DNA of 64,000 bases from NCBI GenBank assembly GCA_947175195.1, contig CAMWLQ010000003.1, positions 147,399 to 211,398 on the forward strand, given 5' to 3'. This document shows positions 44,397 through 52,990 of this stretch, in pieces. The first letter of the stretch is position 1, and every line of letters begins with the position of its first letter. Source of the DNA: an uncultured Clostridia bacterium (GTDB taxonomy: Bacteria; Bacillota; Clostridia; Christensenellales; Pumilibacteraceae). The notes under the pieces are model-generated. The model was not told the DNA's origin and made no database searches. It was given only the letters and a program-made list of their open reading frames with translations. Position numbers and translations under genes: made by a program.

Positions 44397-44480
44397 GCAA
44401 ATTCCTACTGATTTACTATGATATAAGTTAAAAGTAGCCGCAACGCATATAAGGACATATACTGGAAAAGAGGTAAACGT

Positions 44481-45497
44481 ATGAAAGATTTGATTATTGC
44501 CGTGGGCGGCGACGACGTAGGGCTTACGCCGCCGATGCCGTTTATCGGGCAAAAGCAAAACGGCGGCGAATGTACCGCGCTTGCGCGGCTTATGCTGGAA
44601 ATCGCGCTGATTCGGTGCGGGTTTGACGTGTCGGATAGGCGCGTTCCGCTGTCCGACCCGCAGGTGCTTATATTTCAGTCCAATCGCGTAAATGCAAACG
44701 GCATAGTCGTCATGTCGAGCGGCGCGTGCGGATCGAGAAAAAGCTTTAACGACGTGTGCGGCGGTACTGTCAGGTATTCGATTGGGCGGCACGGAGCAAA
44801 AGCGCGCGAGCTTGCGGAAGATATTTGCGCCAAGCTGAACGGCGCCAAGCCGTGCACAACGGGAATGTGCAATCACGAATGGAACGGAGCCGCCTGCCCC
44901 GCCGTAGTTATCGAAATGGGGTACTTGACCAACTTTAACGAGTCCAAATTGATGCACGATCCCGACTATATACATAACGTCGCCGAATATGCGGCTATGG
45001 GCATATGTGAATATTTCGGTATGCCGTACATTCCACATTCCCCTACCGCGTACAAGCAACAGTGCGCACACATAGGAATGCGCGGAAAAAACATAAAGCT
45101 TGTGCAAGCCGCGCTGTGCGCCAACGGATATAACGTTGACATAGACGGAGTTTACGGCAAGGACACCGACGTTGCTGTAAAGTCGTTTGCCATAAACAAC
45201 GGACGCGAGGGCGACGGAGTAAACGACGGCTTGCTGCGTGATTTGCTTTTTGTCACCCATGCGTATATTCCGCCAACGTCCAAGCACCGCAACGTATTGT
45301 ACGTACAGCGCAAGCTGATTTCCAAGCTGTACCCCTCGCCCCAAAACGGTACTGCCGACGAAAGCACCGTCGGTGCGGTGAACGAATTTTTGACCGAAAC
45401 GGAAAACACCGACGCGATTGACCAAAACGGCGGAATAACCAAGCAAGCTATGGAGCTATTGTCCGAAATCGGCGGCGGAAGACCGAGATTGTTTTAA
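44481..45497 (+). CDS. Amidase_3-like protein with peptidoglycan-binding domains, catalytic ligands apparently missing
   Basis: The 338-residue protein has no signal peptide. Residues 1-~185 resemble N-acetylmuramoyl-L-alanine amidases: VVIEMGYLTNFNESKLM is the family's late Glu motif. However, the first 'DPGHGG' zinc motif is replaced by VGGDDVGLTPP, and the 'SIHAN' histidine motif reads VMSSGACG. Residues ~200-245 form a PG_binding_1 domain (IKLVQAALCANGYNVDIDGVYGKDTDVAVKSF), and a second similar unit follows at ~260-330. It is probably a wall-binding protein or inactive amidase; a mother-cell lysin such as CwlC also lacks a classical signal. GAGG precedes the ATG. Confidence 0.7.
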   Translation: MKDLIIAVGGDDVGLTPPMPFIGQKQNGGECTALARLMLEIALIRCGFDVSDRRVPLSDPQVLIFQSNRVNANGIVVMSSGACGSRKSFNDVCGGTVRYSIGRHGAKARELAEDICAKLNGAKPCTTGMCNHEWNGAACPAVVIEMGYLTNFNESKLMHDPDYIHNVAEYAAMGICEYFGMPYIPHSPTAYKQQCAHIGMRGKNIKLVQAALCANGYNVDIDGVYGKDTDVAVKSFAINNGREGDGVNDGLLRDLLFVTHAYIPPTSKHRNVLYVQRKLISKLYPSPQNGTADESTVGAVNEFLTETENTDAIDQNGGITKQAMELLSEIGGGRPRLF

Positions 45498-45602
45498 TTA
45501 AGGATTATACAGCAACAGTGGCGTTAAGATATTTTTAACGATGCGACATTATTCGGGTGTAATATATAACGAATAAAGAAACAAACACACGCCAATAAAA
45601 AG

Positions 45603-45631
45603 TTGACATAGTGTTTAGAAAGGTGTATAAT
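45603..45631 (+). promoter_or_regulatory. Promoter of the TetR gene
   Basis: TTGACA, 17 nt, TATAAT: full consensus. Confidence 0.85.
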
Positions 45632-45636
45632 ATAGC

Positions 45637-45666
45637 TACAGTCGCAAATGAGAATTTGCGGCTGTA
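45637..45666 (+). promoter_or_regulatory. Inverted repeat at the TetR transcription start (operator or leader hairpin)
   Basis: TACAGTCGCAAA and TTTGCGGCTGTA are complementary except one G-T pair, with a 6-nt centre. The position, just after the -10 box, is typical of a TetR autoregulatory operator. Confidence 0.55.
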
Positions 45667-45686
45667 TTACTGCCGCGAGGACTGTT

Positions 45687-46250
45687 ATGCCCGATTCAAA
45701 AAAGAAAACGACAACAAACAAAATAAAACAATGTTTGACGGATATGCTGCAATCGTGCCCGATCGACGAAATAACCGCGACCGAGCTGTGCAAGCGTTCG
45801 GGCGTCAACCGTGCAACATTCTACTACCATTATAATTCGGTGCAGGACGTGCTGGCGGAGATAGAGGCACAGCTGGAATTTGAATTTATGCAATGGATGG
45901 CGCAAACGACAACCATAAACGGCATGCCCGAAAAAAGCTTTTACGTTACGTTTTTCGAGTTTGTATCGAGGAACGTTGGCATATGCCGTATGCTGCTGAA
46001 CACACGCCGACCGACCGACGACTTTATGGTACGCGCCTTGGAGGCGGGACGAACAAAGGTTGTGGCAATTATGAGCAAGCTGTTCCCCCACTGCCCCGCC
46101 GCCAAAATCGACTACTACTACATATTTGTGTCCAACGGATTTTTGGGACTGCTCGGCTACTGGCTGAACAGCGGAATGAAGGAAAGCATAAACGACGTAG
46201 CCGATATTGCCGAGCGCATATCCACTATGGGCGTGGCGTACCTTAACTAA
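45687..46250 (+). CDS. TetR/AcrR family transcriptional regulator
   Basis: I start at the ATG 45687 (MPDSKKKTTTNKIK) with GAGG upstream, giving 187 residues. The helix-turn-helix reads IDEITATELCKRSGVNRATFYYHYNSVQDVLAEIE, classical TetR. The C-terminal ligand domain (FMVRALEAGRTK..., FVSNGFLGLLGYWLNSGMKES) resembles the C-terminal domain of DhaS-like regulators. There is no obvious target gene next to it; it stands alone between a promoter with an operator-like palindrome and a strong terminator. Confidence 0.9.
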   Translation: MPDSKKKTTTNKIKQCLTDMLQSCPIDEITATELCKRSGVNRATFYYHYNSVQDVLAEIEAQLEFEFMQWMAQTTTINGMPEKSFYVTFFEFVSRNVGICRMLLNTRRPTDDFMVRALEAGRTKVVAIMSKLFPHCPAAKIDYYYIFVSNGFLGLLGYWLNSGMKESINDVADIAERISTMGVAYLN

Positions 46251-46274
46251 TTCGGAATAAAATTACTAATAACA

Positions 46275-46313
46275 AAAAACCGACGGATTGAAAAATCTTT
46301 CCGTCGGTTTTTA
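46275..46313. terminator. Bidirectional terminator between the TetR and LRR genes
   Basis: A 13-bp perfect stem AAAAACCGACGGA/TCCGTCGGTTTTT has A and T tracts on both sides. Confidence 0.88.
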
Positions 46314-46330
46314 TGTTGTGCTATTAATAT

Positions 46331-49174
46331 TTAATTAGCCGCAATATCTCCGTCCGTGCAGTGAATTGTGCAACCGCCAATGTCGTCGACTATCTTGATA
46401 GCGTTCCACTGCGCCTTTGTCCCGTTAAATGTAATATCGGTAAGATTGCGACAATACGATAACGCACCGTAGCCGATATAAGCGACACTTTCGGGAATAG
46501 TTATGCTTACCAATTCGTTGCGACCGTTAAACGCCCCGTCTGCAATACCCGTTGTTCCCTGTTCGAGAACGATTGCCGACCCGCTCGACAAACTGCCTTT
46601 ATGATAGAGCGCGACCTTGCCTGCGTATATAAGTCCGTTAGGTTGATTATAGAACCAAGCCGTGCCGTTGAACGCCTCGCTCTCTATTTGCTCAACGCTG
46701 TCCGCCACCGTTATGGTTGCTAAATTGTAACAGTCGGAAAACGCTTTATAGCCTATTGATTTTACGCCATACGGTATAGTAACGCTTTCAAGCGTAATAC
46801 ATCCGGCAAACGCACTGTCGCCGATAGATAACAAGCTATCGGGCAACTCGATATTCGCAAGCGCTTGGCAACCCGAAAACGCGCCGTCGCCGATAGTCGT
46901 TACGGCGCTTTGTATCGTTACGCCGAAAAGCCCGTTACAGCTGAAAAACGCGCTATTTCCGATAGCTGTTATATCACCGAATATTGTTACCTCGTGTATG
47001 CCTATGCAATCGCTAAACGCGCTCTCACCGATTGCGCCACCGCCTGTTATTGCGACCGAACGCAGCGTAGTCGGAACAAAGGCGCGATTGTCATAGCTCG
47101 ATTGCGTGCCGAATATGTACCCGATATGCTTGTTTTGCGTGCCCGACGCCGACGCGCCGACAAACGGGACGGTCAAGCTTTGCAGGCTTGTCAAGTCGGA
47201 CAGTGCGCCCAAGTCAATCGATCGCACTTGCCAGTCAACCGTAAACTCGGTTATTTGCGACCCGCCGAAAACGCGCAAAAGCCTTGTGCCGTTTTTGCTG
47301 TACAAAATATCTCCGTCCAGCTTAAAGTATTGACTGCCGCTCGCAACCGTAACGCTCGATACTCCCAGTAGTGCGCCGTCCGCTATCTCCTTAATGCTCT
47401 CGCCTATCGTGAGCGACTGTACGTTGCCTATGCCGTCGATACGCGTAACGTTGTACGTTTTATCGCCGACGGTCACAGTTGCGGGTATAGTCCCGTCAAA
47501 GCCGCCGATTGCCGCAGTCACGCTCGCCTCGTCGGCATTGTCGGCAGCGACAAAAACCAAACCGCTCTCAATCGCCAAAGCGTTGTTGGGCACGGGCACT
47601 CCGTACGCCGTTTTTACTTTTTTGTTTACGCCGTAGTCCCAGTACAGGGTAAAATCGCTCGCCTTGTCGCTCGTAAACGCGCAGTTTACAGTCACTTCGG
47701 TATTTACGCCCGCAAACGAATTTTTACGCATCTCGGTAATCGTATCGGGCAGGAAAATGTTTAAAAGCTGCCAGCAGTCGGTAAACGACGCGACAAGCGT
47801 TGTCGCGCCCTCCTCTACAACCAGCGCACTTAGCGTGCAATAAGAATAATCGGCGGAAACGACCTTTGTGCCGATTATGGCGTTGGGAAGATTTACAATA
47901 CCTGTCACCGATTGCTTGCAAACAATGCGCCAGCCGTCGTTAATTTCGCTAAGATAATAGGTTTGACTCCACTGCTCGTACTCGCGGCAATCGGACTGAA
48001 CGTCTTCTTCGTCGTAAAAGTAATACTTAATCTCGGTCGAGTCCGAAACCAAAGTAATATCTTGCTTTTCCAAAATCTCATAGCTTGACGAACGCCCCAA
48101 TTTGCCTTCGCCCACGCCGCCGTACAGCACCTCTTGCGGAACGACGTCCATTTCGTTAAACTGCAAAGCATTGCCTATCGGCGTGCGCGTATACGTGCGC
48201 AGTCCGTCATACGACTCGTAGAACTCGGTGTTAAACCTTTGTATGGTAACCGAATAAATACCGTAAACGCATAAGTCGTAATCTTGCGCGTCGCCCGTAC
48301 CGTTATCGGTCACTTTAACGTAGTAGAAATTAGCGCCATGCTGAACTTGCGGGTAGCCCATTTGCAGCTCAAACGAATTCCAAATATCATCGGCATTGCC
48401 CGAATCGCGCCCCGCCGCGGATTTATAGAAATGTACGGTATGCCCGCTCGTCGCCTTAACTACATTGTTTATCTTAAATGTCATCGGCTGATTATCCTTA
48501 AGAACTTGTTCGTAAAGATAAACGCTTTTTTCATCTATGGTTTGCTTTTCGGCATAAAACCCGTCGAGCCTGATATTATCGTCGGCATACGAAAGCCGCA
48601 CCAACGAAAAGCTGCCGTTGCTCTTGACAATGCGGAACGATTGCATTACGTCGGTCATAGGCACCTCTTGGTATTCCGTTTGACCGCCGATTGTCACCTG
48701 CGCGTTTTCGTACGCCACAATTTCCACCGACGATTTGCCCGCGGGAAAGCCCTCGGCGCGCAGCTGGTTAAGGTTTGCGGACGTTTGATTGCCGTCAATA
48801 TCGTATTCTATTTGGTCGCTTTCGGCGGCATACGTAATCTTAAGCACGTACTTGCTTGCGCCCTTTATCTTGTTCCAGCTTAACACGCCGTTTGCCGAAA
48901 CCGTAGCGTTACCAAACGCGCTGTCGCCGTCGTCGTCCCCTACTATCCCCTGATCGAACTTATAGCCGCATACGCCACATACATCGCCGTCGCCGCTGTG
49001 CTTTGAATAGTCAAGCTTATCCTTGCAGCGCGAGCACTGCCGCCAATGATACTCCGAATTATAGGTGTATTGTTGCGCAAAGTCATGATCGTGCCCGCCG
49101 CACGCCGCAAGACCGAAAGCACAAGCCGCCGCGCATACGACACAAACGATTGAAACAAAAAACTTCTTTTTCAT
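46331..49174 (-). CDS. BspA-type leucine-rich-repeat surface lipoprotein
   Basis: The start at 49174 (MKKKFFVSIV) has GGAG upstream, giving 947 residues. The lipobox is GLAAC, followed by GGHDHDF. Residues ~15-60 are a small Cys/His module (HWRQCSRCKD...CGVCGYK) seen in front of many gut Firmicute surface proteins. A fibronectin-like/unknown middle follows. The last third consists of LRR_5 (BspA) repeats such as IGDSAFAGCITLESVTIPYGVKSIGYKAFSDC. Such proteins mediate attachment to surfaces, hosts or other microbes. The gene diverges from an XRE regulator across an operator array and is probably controlled by it. Confidence 0.88.
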   Translation of the reverse strand: MKKKFFVSIVCVVCAAACAFGLAACGGHDHDFAQQYTYNSEYHWRQCSRCKDKLDYSKHSGDGDVCGVCGYKFDQGIVGDDDGDSAFGNATVSANGVLSWNKIKGASKYVLKITYAAESDQIEYDIDGNQTSANLNQLRAEGFPAGKSSVEIVAYENAQVTIGGQTEYQEVPMTDVMQSFRIVKSNGSFSLVRLSYADDNIRLDGFYAEKQTIDEKSVYLYEQVLKDNQPMTFKINNVVKATSGHTVHFYKSAAGRDSGNADDIWNSFELQMGYPQVQHGANFYYVKVTDNGTGDAQDYDLCVYGIYSVTIQRFNTEFYESYDGLRTYTRTPIGNALQFNEMDVVPQEVLYGGVGEGKLGRSSSYEILEKQDITLVSDSTEIKYYFYDEEDVQSDCREYEQWSQTYYLSEINDGWRIVCKQSVTGIVNLPNAIIGTKVVSADYSYCTLSALVVEEGATTLVASFTDCWQLLNIFLPDTITEMRKNSFAGVNTEVTVNCAFTSDKASDFTLYWDYGVNKKVKTAYGVPVPNNALAIESGLVFVAADNADEASVTAAIGGFDGTIPATVTVGDKTYNVTRIDGIGNVQSLTIGESIKEIADGALLGVSSVTVASGSQYFKLDGDILYSKNGTRLLRVFGGSQITEFTVDWQVRSIDLGALSDLTSLQSLTVPFVGASASGTQNKHIGYIFGTQSSYDNRAFVPTTLRSVAITGGGAIGESAFSDCIGIHEVTIFGDITAIGNSAFFSCNGLFGVTIQSAVTTIGDGAFSGCQALANIELPDSLLSIGDSAFAGCITLESVTIPYGVKSIGYKAFSDCYNLATITVADSVEQIESEAFNGTAWFYNQPNGLIYAGKVALYHKGSLSSGSAIVLEQGTTGIADGAFNGRNELVSITIPESVAYIGYGALSYCRNLTDITFNGTKAQWNAIKIVDDIGGCTIHCTDGDIAAN

Positions 49175-49196
49175 AGACCACTCCATATTTGTATTC

Positions 49197-49278
49197 ACTA
49201 ATAAAAGTTAGTATAATCAAATAATAACACTAATTATTGTTAATGTCAAGGATTTATACTAATAAAAGTTAGTATAAT
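49197..49278. promoter_or_regulatory. Three-site operator array between the LRR and XRE genes
   Basis: ACTAATAAAAGTTAGTATAAT occurs twice exactly (49197-49217 and 49258-49278). A 12/16 match to its palindromic core (ACTAATTATTGTTAAT) lies between them at 49229-49244. Spacings are 32 and 29 bp, near three helical turns. The two outer copies contain or touch -10 sequences. Confidence 0.75.
49221..49249 (-). promoter_or_regulatory. Promoter of the LRR lipoprotein gene
   Basis: TTGACA, 17 nt, TATTAT, read leftward. It overlaps the middle operator site. Confidence 0.7.
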
Positions 49279-49284
49279 AAATCT

Positions 49285-49722
49285 ATGGCTAAGAACTACA
49301 CTAAATTCGGCGCGAGGCTCAGGGAGCTGCGCGAGGAAAAAGGCATTTCCATGATTGAGCTTGCGCGCGCAATCGGAGTGAGCGACGCCGCCGTTTGCAA
49401 ATGGGAAAACGGCATAGCCGAGCCCAAGCTCAGCTATATAATACGGCTTGCGGAATATTTCGATTGCTCTATCGACTACATTTCGGGCAGCGACGGAGAA
49501 TACGGCGGCGCTGCAAAGCCAATAAAAATAGCCGTTGTCGACAATAAGTCGGGCAAGAAAATAAATCCTCATACCGCCGCGGTGCTCACGCCCGACGAGA
49601 GCCAAATAATCGGCACGTACAACGTTCTCACTCCTGACATGAAAAAGCTGTTTAAGGAAACGTTGCGCACTTGGCAGTCGGTAAAAAGCGAAAAACCTAT
49701 CAACAAAAAATCGGATACTTAA
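49285..49722 (+). CDS. XRE-family (Cro/CI-like) transcriptional regulator
   Basis: The 145-residue protein has an HTH_3 domain at 8-65 (FGARLRELREEKGISMIELARAIGVSDAAVCKWENGIAEPKLSYIIRLAEYFDCSIDYI), followed by a ~75-residue tail of unknown function. The start codon is only 6 nt after a TATAAT inside the second exact operator copy, so it should be autoregulated, and its mRNA leaderless. It likely also represses or activates the divergent LRR surface protein. Confidence 0.92.
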   Translation: MAKNYTKFGARLRELREEKGISMIELARAIGVSDAAVCKWENGIAEPKLSYIIRLAEYFDCSIDYISGSDGEYGGAAKPIKIAVVDNKSGKKINPHTAAVLTPDESQIIGTYNVLTPDMKKLFKETLRTWQSVKSEKPINKKSDT

Positions 49723-49739
49723 CCGCATCCGATTTTTTT
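49705..49739 (+). terminator. Terminator of the XRE gene
   Basis: AAAATCGGAT/ATCCGATTTT stem with TTTTT; the stop codon lies within the hairpin. Confidence 0.85.
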
Positions 49740-49756
49740 ATTGGTTATTTAATTTA

Positions 49757-50437
49757 TTAAACGGACTTGTTCGCGTCCTTGTTGCCAATCGCCATAACAA
49801 ACACGATGTACGCCGCAACACACGCTACCATAGGGATGTAGCAATACGCCTCGGGAGTGAACACGCACGCTATTGCCGCGACCAAAAACCCATAAGCGCC
49901 GACGTTCCAGTATTTTGCTACCGCGCGCAACACGCTCCACTTGTAGCCTTTGCCGTTTTCCGTTCCGTCCGAAAACGACGCAGTGTGCAAAATCATAGGC
50001 GCGAACGAACATAGCACGGAAAACGTAAAAAGCAAAACCGTTGTGGCAAGTGCGTGAAAGTTAAAATACTTGACCGAGCTGCTCGAATCGAACTGTTCGG
50101 TAATGCCGTATATAATGACGCTGCTTATCAACAGCGACAGCATTATACTGAACAGCATAACCGAAATAAAGTTGTTTTGCAATCTGTTTCTACGCTTAAA
50201 GAACGCCGTTACCAATATTATCGCCACGGGAATGAGCGACATGAGTATCAACAAAAGATTGTTGTATTTGCTGTAATAATCGGGAAGATCGCTTTCCGCA
50301 GGACGGTAAAAAATAGTCACCTTTTTGGGCAGCATAGGCAACGTCAACGCCGTTGCGAATATTACGATACTCGCAATCCACAGCGCGACCGCCACAAAAA
50401 CTTTATCGGAATCGTTAAGCCCGTTCTTCTTTTGCAT
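49757..50437 (-). CDS. Polytopic membrane protein (DUF1648/SdpI-like)
   Basis: The track's N-terminal 55 residues overlap tsaD and are not real. An AGGGGA site precedes the ATG at 50437 (MQKKNGLNDSDK), giving 226 residues. There are about six hydrophobic segments. The block FATALTLPMLPKKVTIFYRPAESDLPDYYSKYNN resembles the DUF1648 motif of SdpI-type immunity/signalling membrane proteins, though weakly. It begins 3 nt after the tsaD stop and belongs to prfB-tsaD-this gene. Confidence 0.65.
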   Translation of the reverse strand: MQKKNGLNDSDKVFVAVALWIASIVIFATALTLPMLPKKVTIFYRPAESDLPDYYSKYNNLLLILMSLIPVAIILVTAFFKRRNRLQNNFISVMLFSIMLSLLISSVIIYGITEQFDSSSSVKYFNFHALATTVLLFTFSVLCSFAPMILHTASFSDGTENGKGYKWSVLRAVAKYWNVGAYGFLVAAIACVFTPEAYCYIPMVACVAAYIVFVMAIGNKDANKSV

Positions 50438-50439
50438 AA

Positions 50440-51450
50440 TCAGTTCCCCTCTATTTTCAAATAGCTTTTGGCGTTCAAGTCCAGCCCTGCGGGAGATACC
50501 CCCTCCTGCATCATATGCTTGGCGCGCATAGCGACCATTGCCGCATTGTCCGTACAAAGCGACATGGGCGGAAAATGCACCGAGCAGCCCAGCGCCTCGC
50601 ACTCGGTTTTAAGCTTGTCGCGCAGGTACGAATTGGCGGACACGCCGCCCGCCGCGACAACAGTTTTTATGCCCGATTTTTTTACCGTAGCCACAGCGAC
50701 GTCCGCAAGCATATCCACCGCCGTATGCTGGAATGACGCGCAAACGTCCTCTAACACGGGTTTTTGCCCGCGCTGTTCCATTGTGTGCAGGTAATTGATA
50801 ACCGCGGTTTTAAGTCCCGAATAGCTGAGCTCGGTCGTTTTGTGCTTGCGCTCGACAAACTTAATATTGGGTGCGCCTTGCCGCGCAAGCTTATCTATTT
50901 CCGGTCCGCCGGGATACGGCAAGCCGACGGCGCGCGCCACCTTGTCAAACGCCTCGCCTATCGCGTCGTCGGTGGTGGACGCGAGCATGGTAAACTTGTT
51001 AAGCCCGTCCACGCGGCACACACCGGTATGTCCGCCGCTTGCCACCACCGCAAGGAACGGCGGTTTCAAGTCGGGCGTGGATATGTAGTTGGCGGCAATA
51101 TGCGCCTCTATGTGATTGACTGCGTACAGCGAAACGTTCAGCGCATAGCTAAGCGCCTTCGCCGCGGACACGCCGACGAGCAAAGCGCCCACAAGCCCCG
51201 CGCCGTAAGTGACGGCTATCGCGTCTATGTCGGACTTAGTAATGCCCGCTTTGTCGAGCGCCTCGTTGATTACGGGCAGTATAGCCGTCAAATGATTGCG
51301 CGACGCAATTTCCGGCACAACGCCGCCGAATCGACGGTGAATATCTATTTGCGACGATATAACGTTGCTAAGCAGCGTATCGCCTTTAAGCACCGCCGCC
51401 GACGTTTCGTCGCACGACGTTTCGATTCCCAAGATAACGGTGTCTTTCAT
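50440..51450 (-). CDS. tsaD: tRNA N6-adenosine threonylcarbamoyltransferase
   Basis: The 336-residue protein starts ILGIETSCDETSAAVL, with the metal-binding NHIEAHIAANY, ASGGHTGV, GEAFDKVARAVGLPYPGGP and AAGGVSANSYLR, all Kae1/TsaD signatures. It transfers the threonylcarbamoyl group to A37 of ANN-decoding tRNAs. It starts 2 nt before the prfB stop region and is co-transcribed. Confidence 0.98.
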   Translation of the reverse strand: MKDTVILGIETSCDETSAAVLKGDTLLSNVISSQIDIHRRFGGVVPEIASRNHLTAILPVINEALDKAGITKSDIDAIAVTYGAGLVGALLVGVSAAKALSYALNVSLYAVNHIEAHIAANYISTPDLKPPFLAVVASGGHTGVCRVDGLNKFTMLASTTDDAIGEAFDKVARAVGLPYPGGPEIDKLARQGAPNIKFVERKHKTTELSYSGLKTAVINYLHTMEQRGQKPVLEDVCASFQHTAVDMLADVAVATVKKSGIKTVVAAGGVSANSYLRDKLKTECEALGCSVHFPPMSLCTDNAAMVAMRAKHMMQEGVSPAGLDLNAKSYLKIEGN

Positions 51451-51451
51451 A

Positions 51452-52549
51452 TCAGTTCGCTTTTTTGAGATAGTCCAAAATAAAGCCCTCGATATTCCCG
51501 TCCATAACGGACTGAATATCGGTCTTTTCGAATTCGGTGCGGTGGTCCTTTACAAGCGTGTACGGCTGAAACACGTACGACCGAATTTGACTGCCCCACT
51601 CTATTTTTTTAAGCACGCCCTTCAGGCTTGCAGCCTTGTCCGCCGCCTCGCGCTCTTTAAGCTCGACCAGCTTGCTCTTTAGCATTGTCATAGCCATTTC
51701 GCGGTTTTGGGTTTGGCTACGCTCGTTTTGGCAGGTAACAACAATGCCAGTCGGGAAATGCGTAATGCGAATAGCGGAATCGGTCTTGTTTATGTGCTGA
51801 CCGCCCGCGCCGCTGCTGCGGTAGGTATCGACACGTATGTCGTCGGGATTGATTGTGACCGTAACGTCGTCCTTTATTTCGGGCATAACCTCAAGACTGG
51901 CAAACGACGTGTGCCGCCGCGCGTTGGCGTCGAACGGCGAAATGCGCACCAAACGGTGCACGCCCATTTCGGCTTTAAGATACCCGTACGCGTTAATGCC
52001 GCGCGCTATAAACGTTATGCTCTTTATGCCCGCCTCGTCGCCGTCTAATCTATCAATAACGTCGACGGCGTAGCCGGCTTTGTCGCAGTACATCTTGTAC
52101 ATACGGAACAGCATTGACACCCAGTCCTGCGCCTCCGTGCCGCCCGCGCCCGCGTGCAGCGAAAGTATGGCGTTGGACTTGTCGTACTCGCCTTTTAACA
52201 GCGCGGAAATTTGCGCCTCCTCCGCGGCGGCGACAAACGCGTCAGTTTCGGCAAACAGCTCTTGCAAAAGCTCGGGATCGGATTCGACCTCCAAAAGCTC
52301 CGCCATGCCGAGCAAATCCTCCGCCGTCTTGAACAGCTTGTCAAACTTGGCAAGAGTGCTGTCGATATATTTAGCCTCGCTGTTCACCGCCTGCGCCTGC
52401 TTGGGGTCGGAATAGAGGTTGGGGTCGTTTTGACGCTCGGCAAGATACGCCCGCCGCTCCTTGAGCTTATCGGGCGCGACAGCCGCGAAGGCGCCTTCCA
52501 CCATTGTTTTGGCGCCGAGGATTTCAGTTCTGCATTCTTCAATATCCAT
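51452..52549 (-). CDS. prfB: Peptide chain release factor 2
   Basis: The protein has 365 residues. The stop-codon-reading SPF tripeptide (VRISPFDANARRHTSF) and the catalytic GGQ (YRSSGAGGQHINKTDSAIRI) are present. Unlike many prfB genes, the frame is continuous; the region where the +1 programmed frameshift would lie reads GAFAAVAPDKLKERR without a stop. RF2 autoregulation by frameshifting is therefore absent. The -10 box is 10 nt before the ATG and there is no ribosome-binding site. Confidence 0.97.
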   Translation of the reverse strand: MDIEECRTEILGAKTMVEGAFAAVAPDKLKERRAYLAERQNDPNLYSDPKQAQAVNSEAKYIDSTLAKFDKLFKTAEDLLGMAELLEVESDPELLQELFAETDAFVAAAEEAQISALLKGEYDKSNAILSLHAGAGGTEAQDWVSMLFRMYKMYCDKAGYAVDVIDRLDGDEAGIKSITFIARGINAYGYLKAEMGVHRLVRISPFDANARRHTSFASLEVMPEIKDDVTVTINPDDIRVDTYRSSGAGGQHINKTDSAIRITHFPTGIVVTCQNERSQTQNREMAMTMLKSKLVELKEREAADKAASLKGVLKKIEWGSQIRSYVFQPYTLVKDHRTEFEKTDIQSVMDGNIEGFILDYLKKAN

Positions 52550-52559
52550 TTACAAATAT

Positions 52560-52588
52560 ATTATATCCGCAATGCGAATTTAAGTCAA
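52560..52588 (-). promoter_or_regulatory. Promoter of prfB-tsaD
   Basis: TTGACT, 17 nt, TATAAT, read leftward; the ATG follows after ten bases (ATATTTGTAA), predicting a leader of 3-4 nt. Confidence 0.8.
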
Positions 52589-52709
52589 GCCTTTTATAAA
52601 AATCAAACGTTTTTTAGAAACGCACGTAATTTCCATTCAAAAAAAGCACTGCGGCAAAATACAAAAATCCCCGCGCCTAAGCGTGTATTTCATAGGGATG
52701 TTCCTGTAA

Positions 52710-52751
52710 ACAAAACAGCCAACTATACTTCACAAACGAAGTATAGTTGGC
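52710..52751 (-). terminator. 14-bp perfect hairpin, probable secA terminator
   Basis: GCCAACTATACTTC and its complement close a 6-nt loop; TGTTTTGTTT follows on the minus strand. Confidence 0.65.
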
Positions 52752-52784
52752 GTACTTTATACAATCTACACATTTAGTGATATT

Positions 52785-52955
52785 GTTTGCATTGCAAACA
52801 GTGTTATTTTGCTTACGCAAGTTATATTATATTTGCCTTAACTTCGCCGTCAGGCGAAATATCACTCCGCATTAGCGGAATTACACTCTTTCTATATAAC
52901 TTGCCGTTGGGCAAATATAACTGTGGGACTTACGATTCCCTATCGCAAGTCCCAC
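52785..52955. repeat. Array of six short hairpins (intergenic hairpin-repeat element)
   Basis: Successive small palindromes: GTTTGC-ATT-GCAAAC, TTGC-TTAC-GCAA, TTCGCC-GTCA-GGCGAA, TCCGC-ATTA-GCGGA, TTGCC-GTTG-GGCAA, then a 14-bp stem GTGGGACTTACGAT/ATCGCAAGTCCCAC. AT-rich spacers (ATATCAC, ATATAACT) separate them. Similar 'TTTGC...GCAAA' arrays are familiar in Clostridia genomes. The 52550-52990 gap holds only this, the hairpin at 52710 and the prfB promoter. Confidence 0.7.
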
Positions 52956-52990
52956 TATTCGCACGGAGATTTTTTGTGAATAATTATTAA

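Noticed and set aside
51452-52549. Programmed +1 frameshift in prfB
   Set aside because: The frame is continuous from ATG to stop through the region where the UGA would lie.
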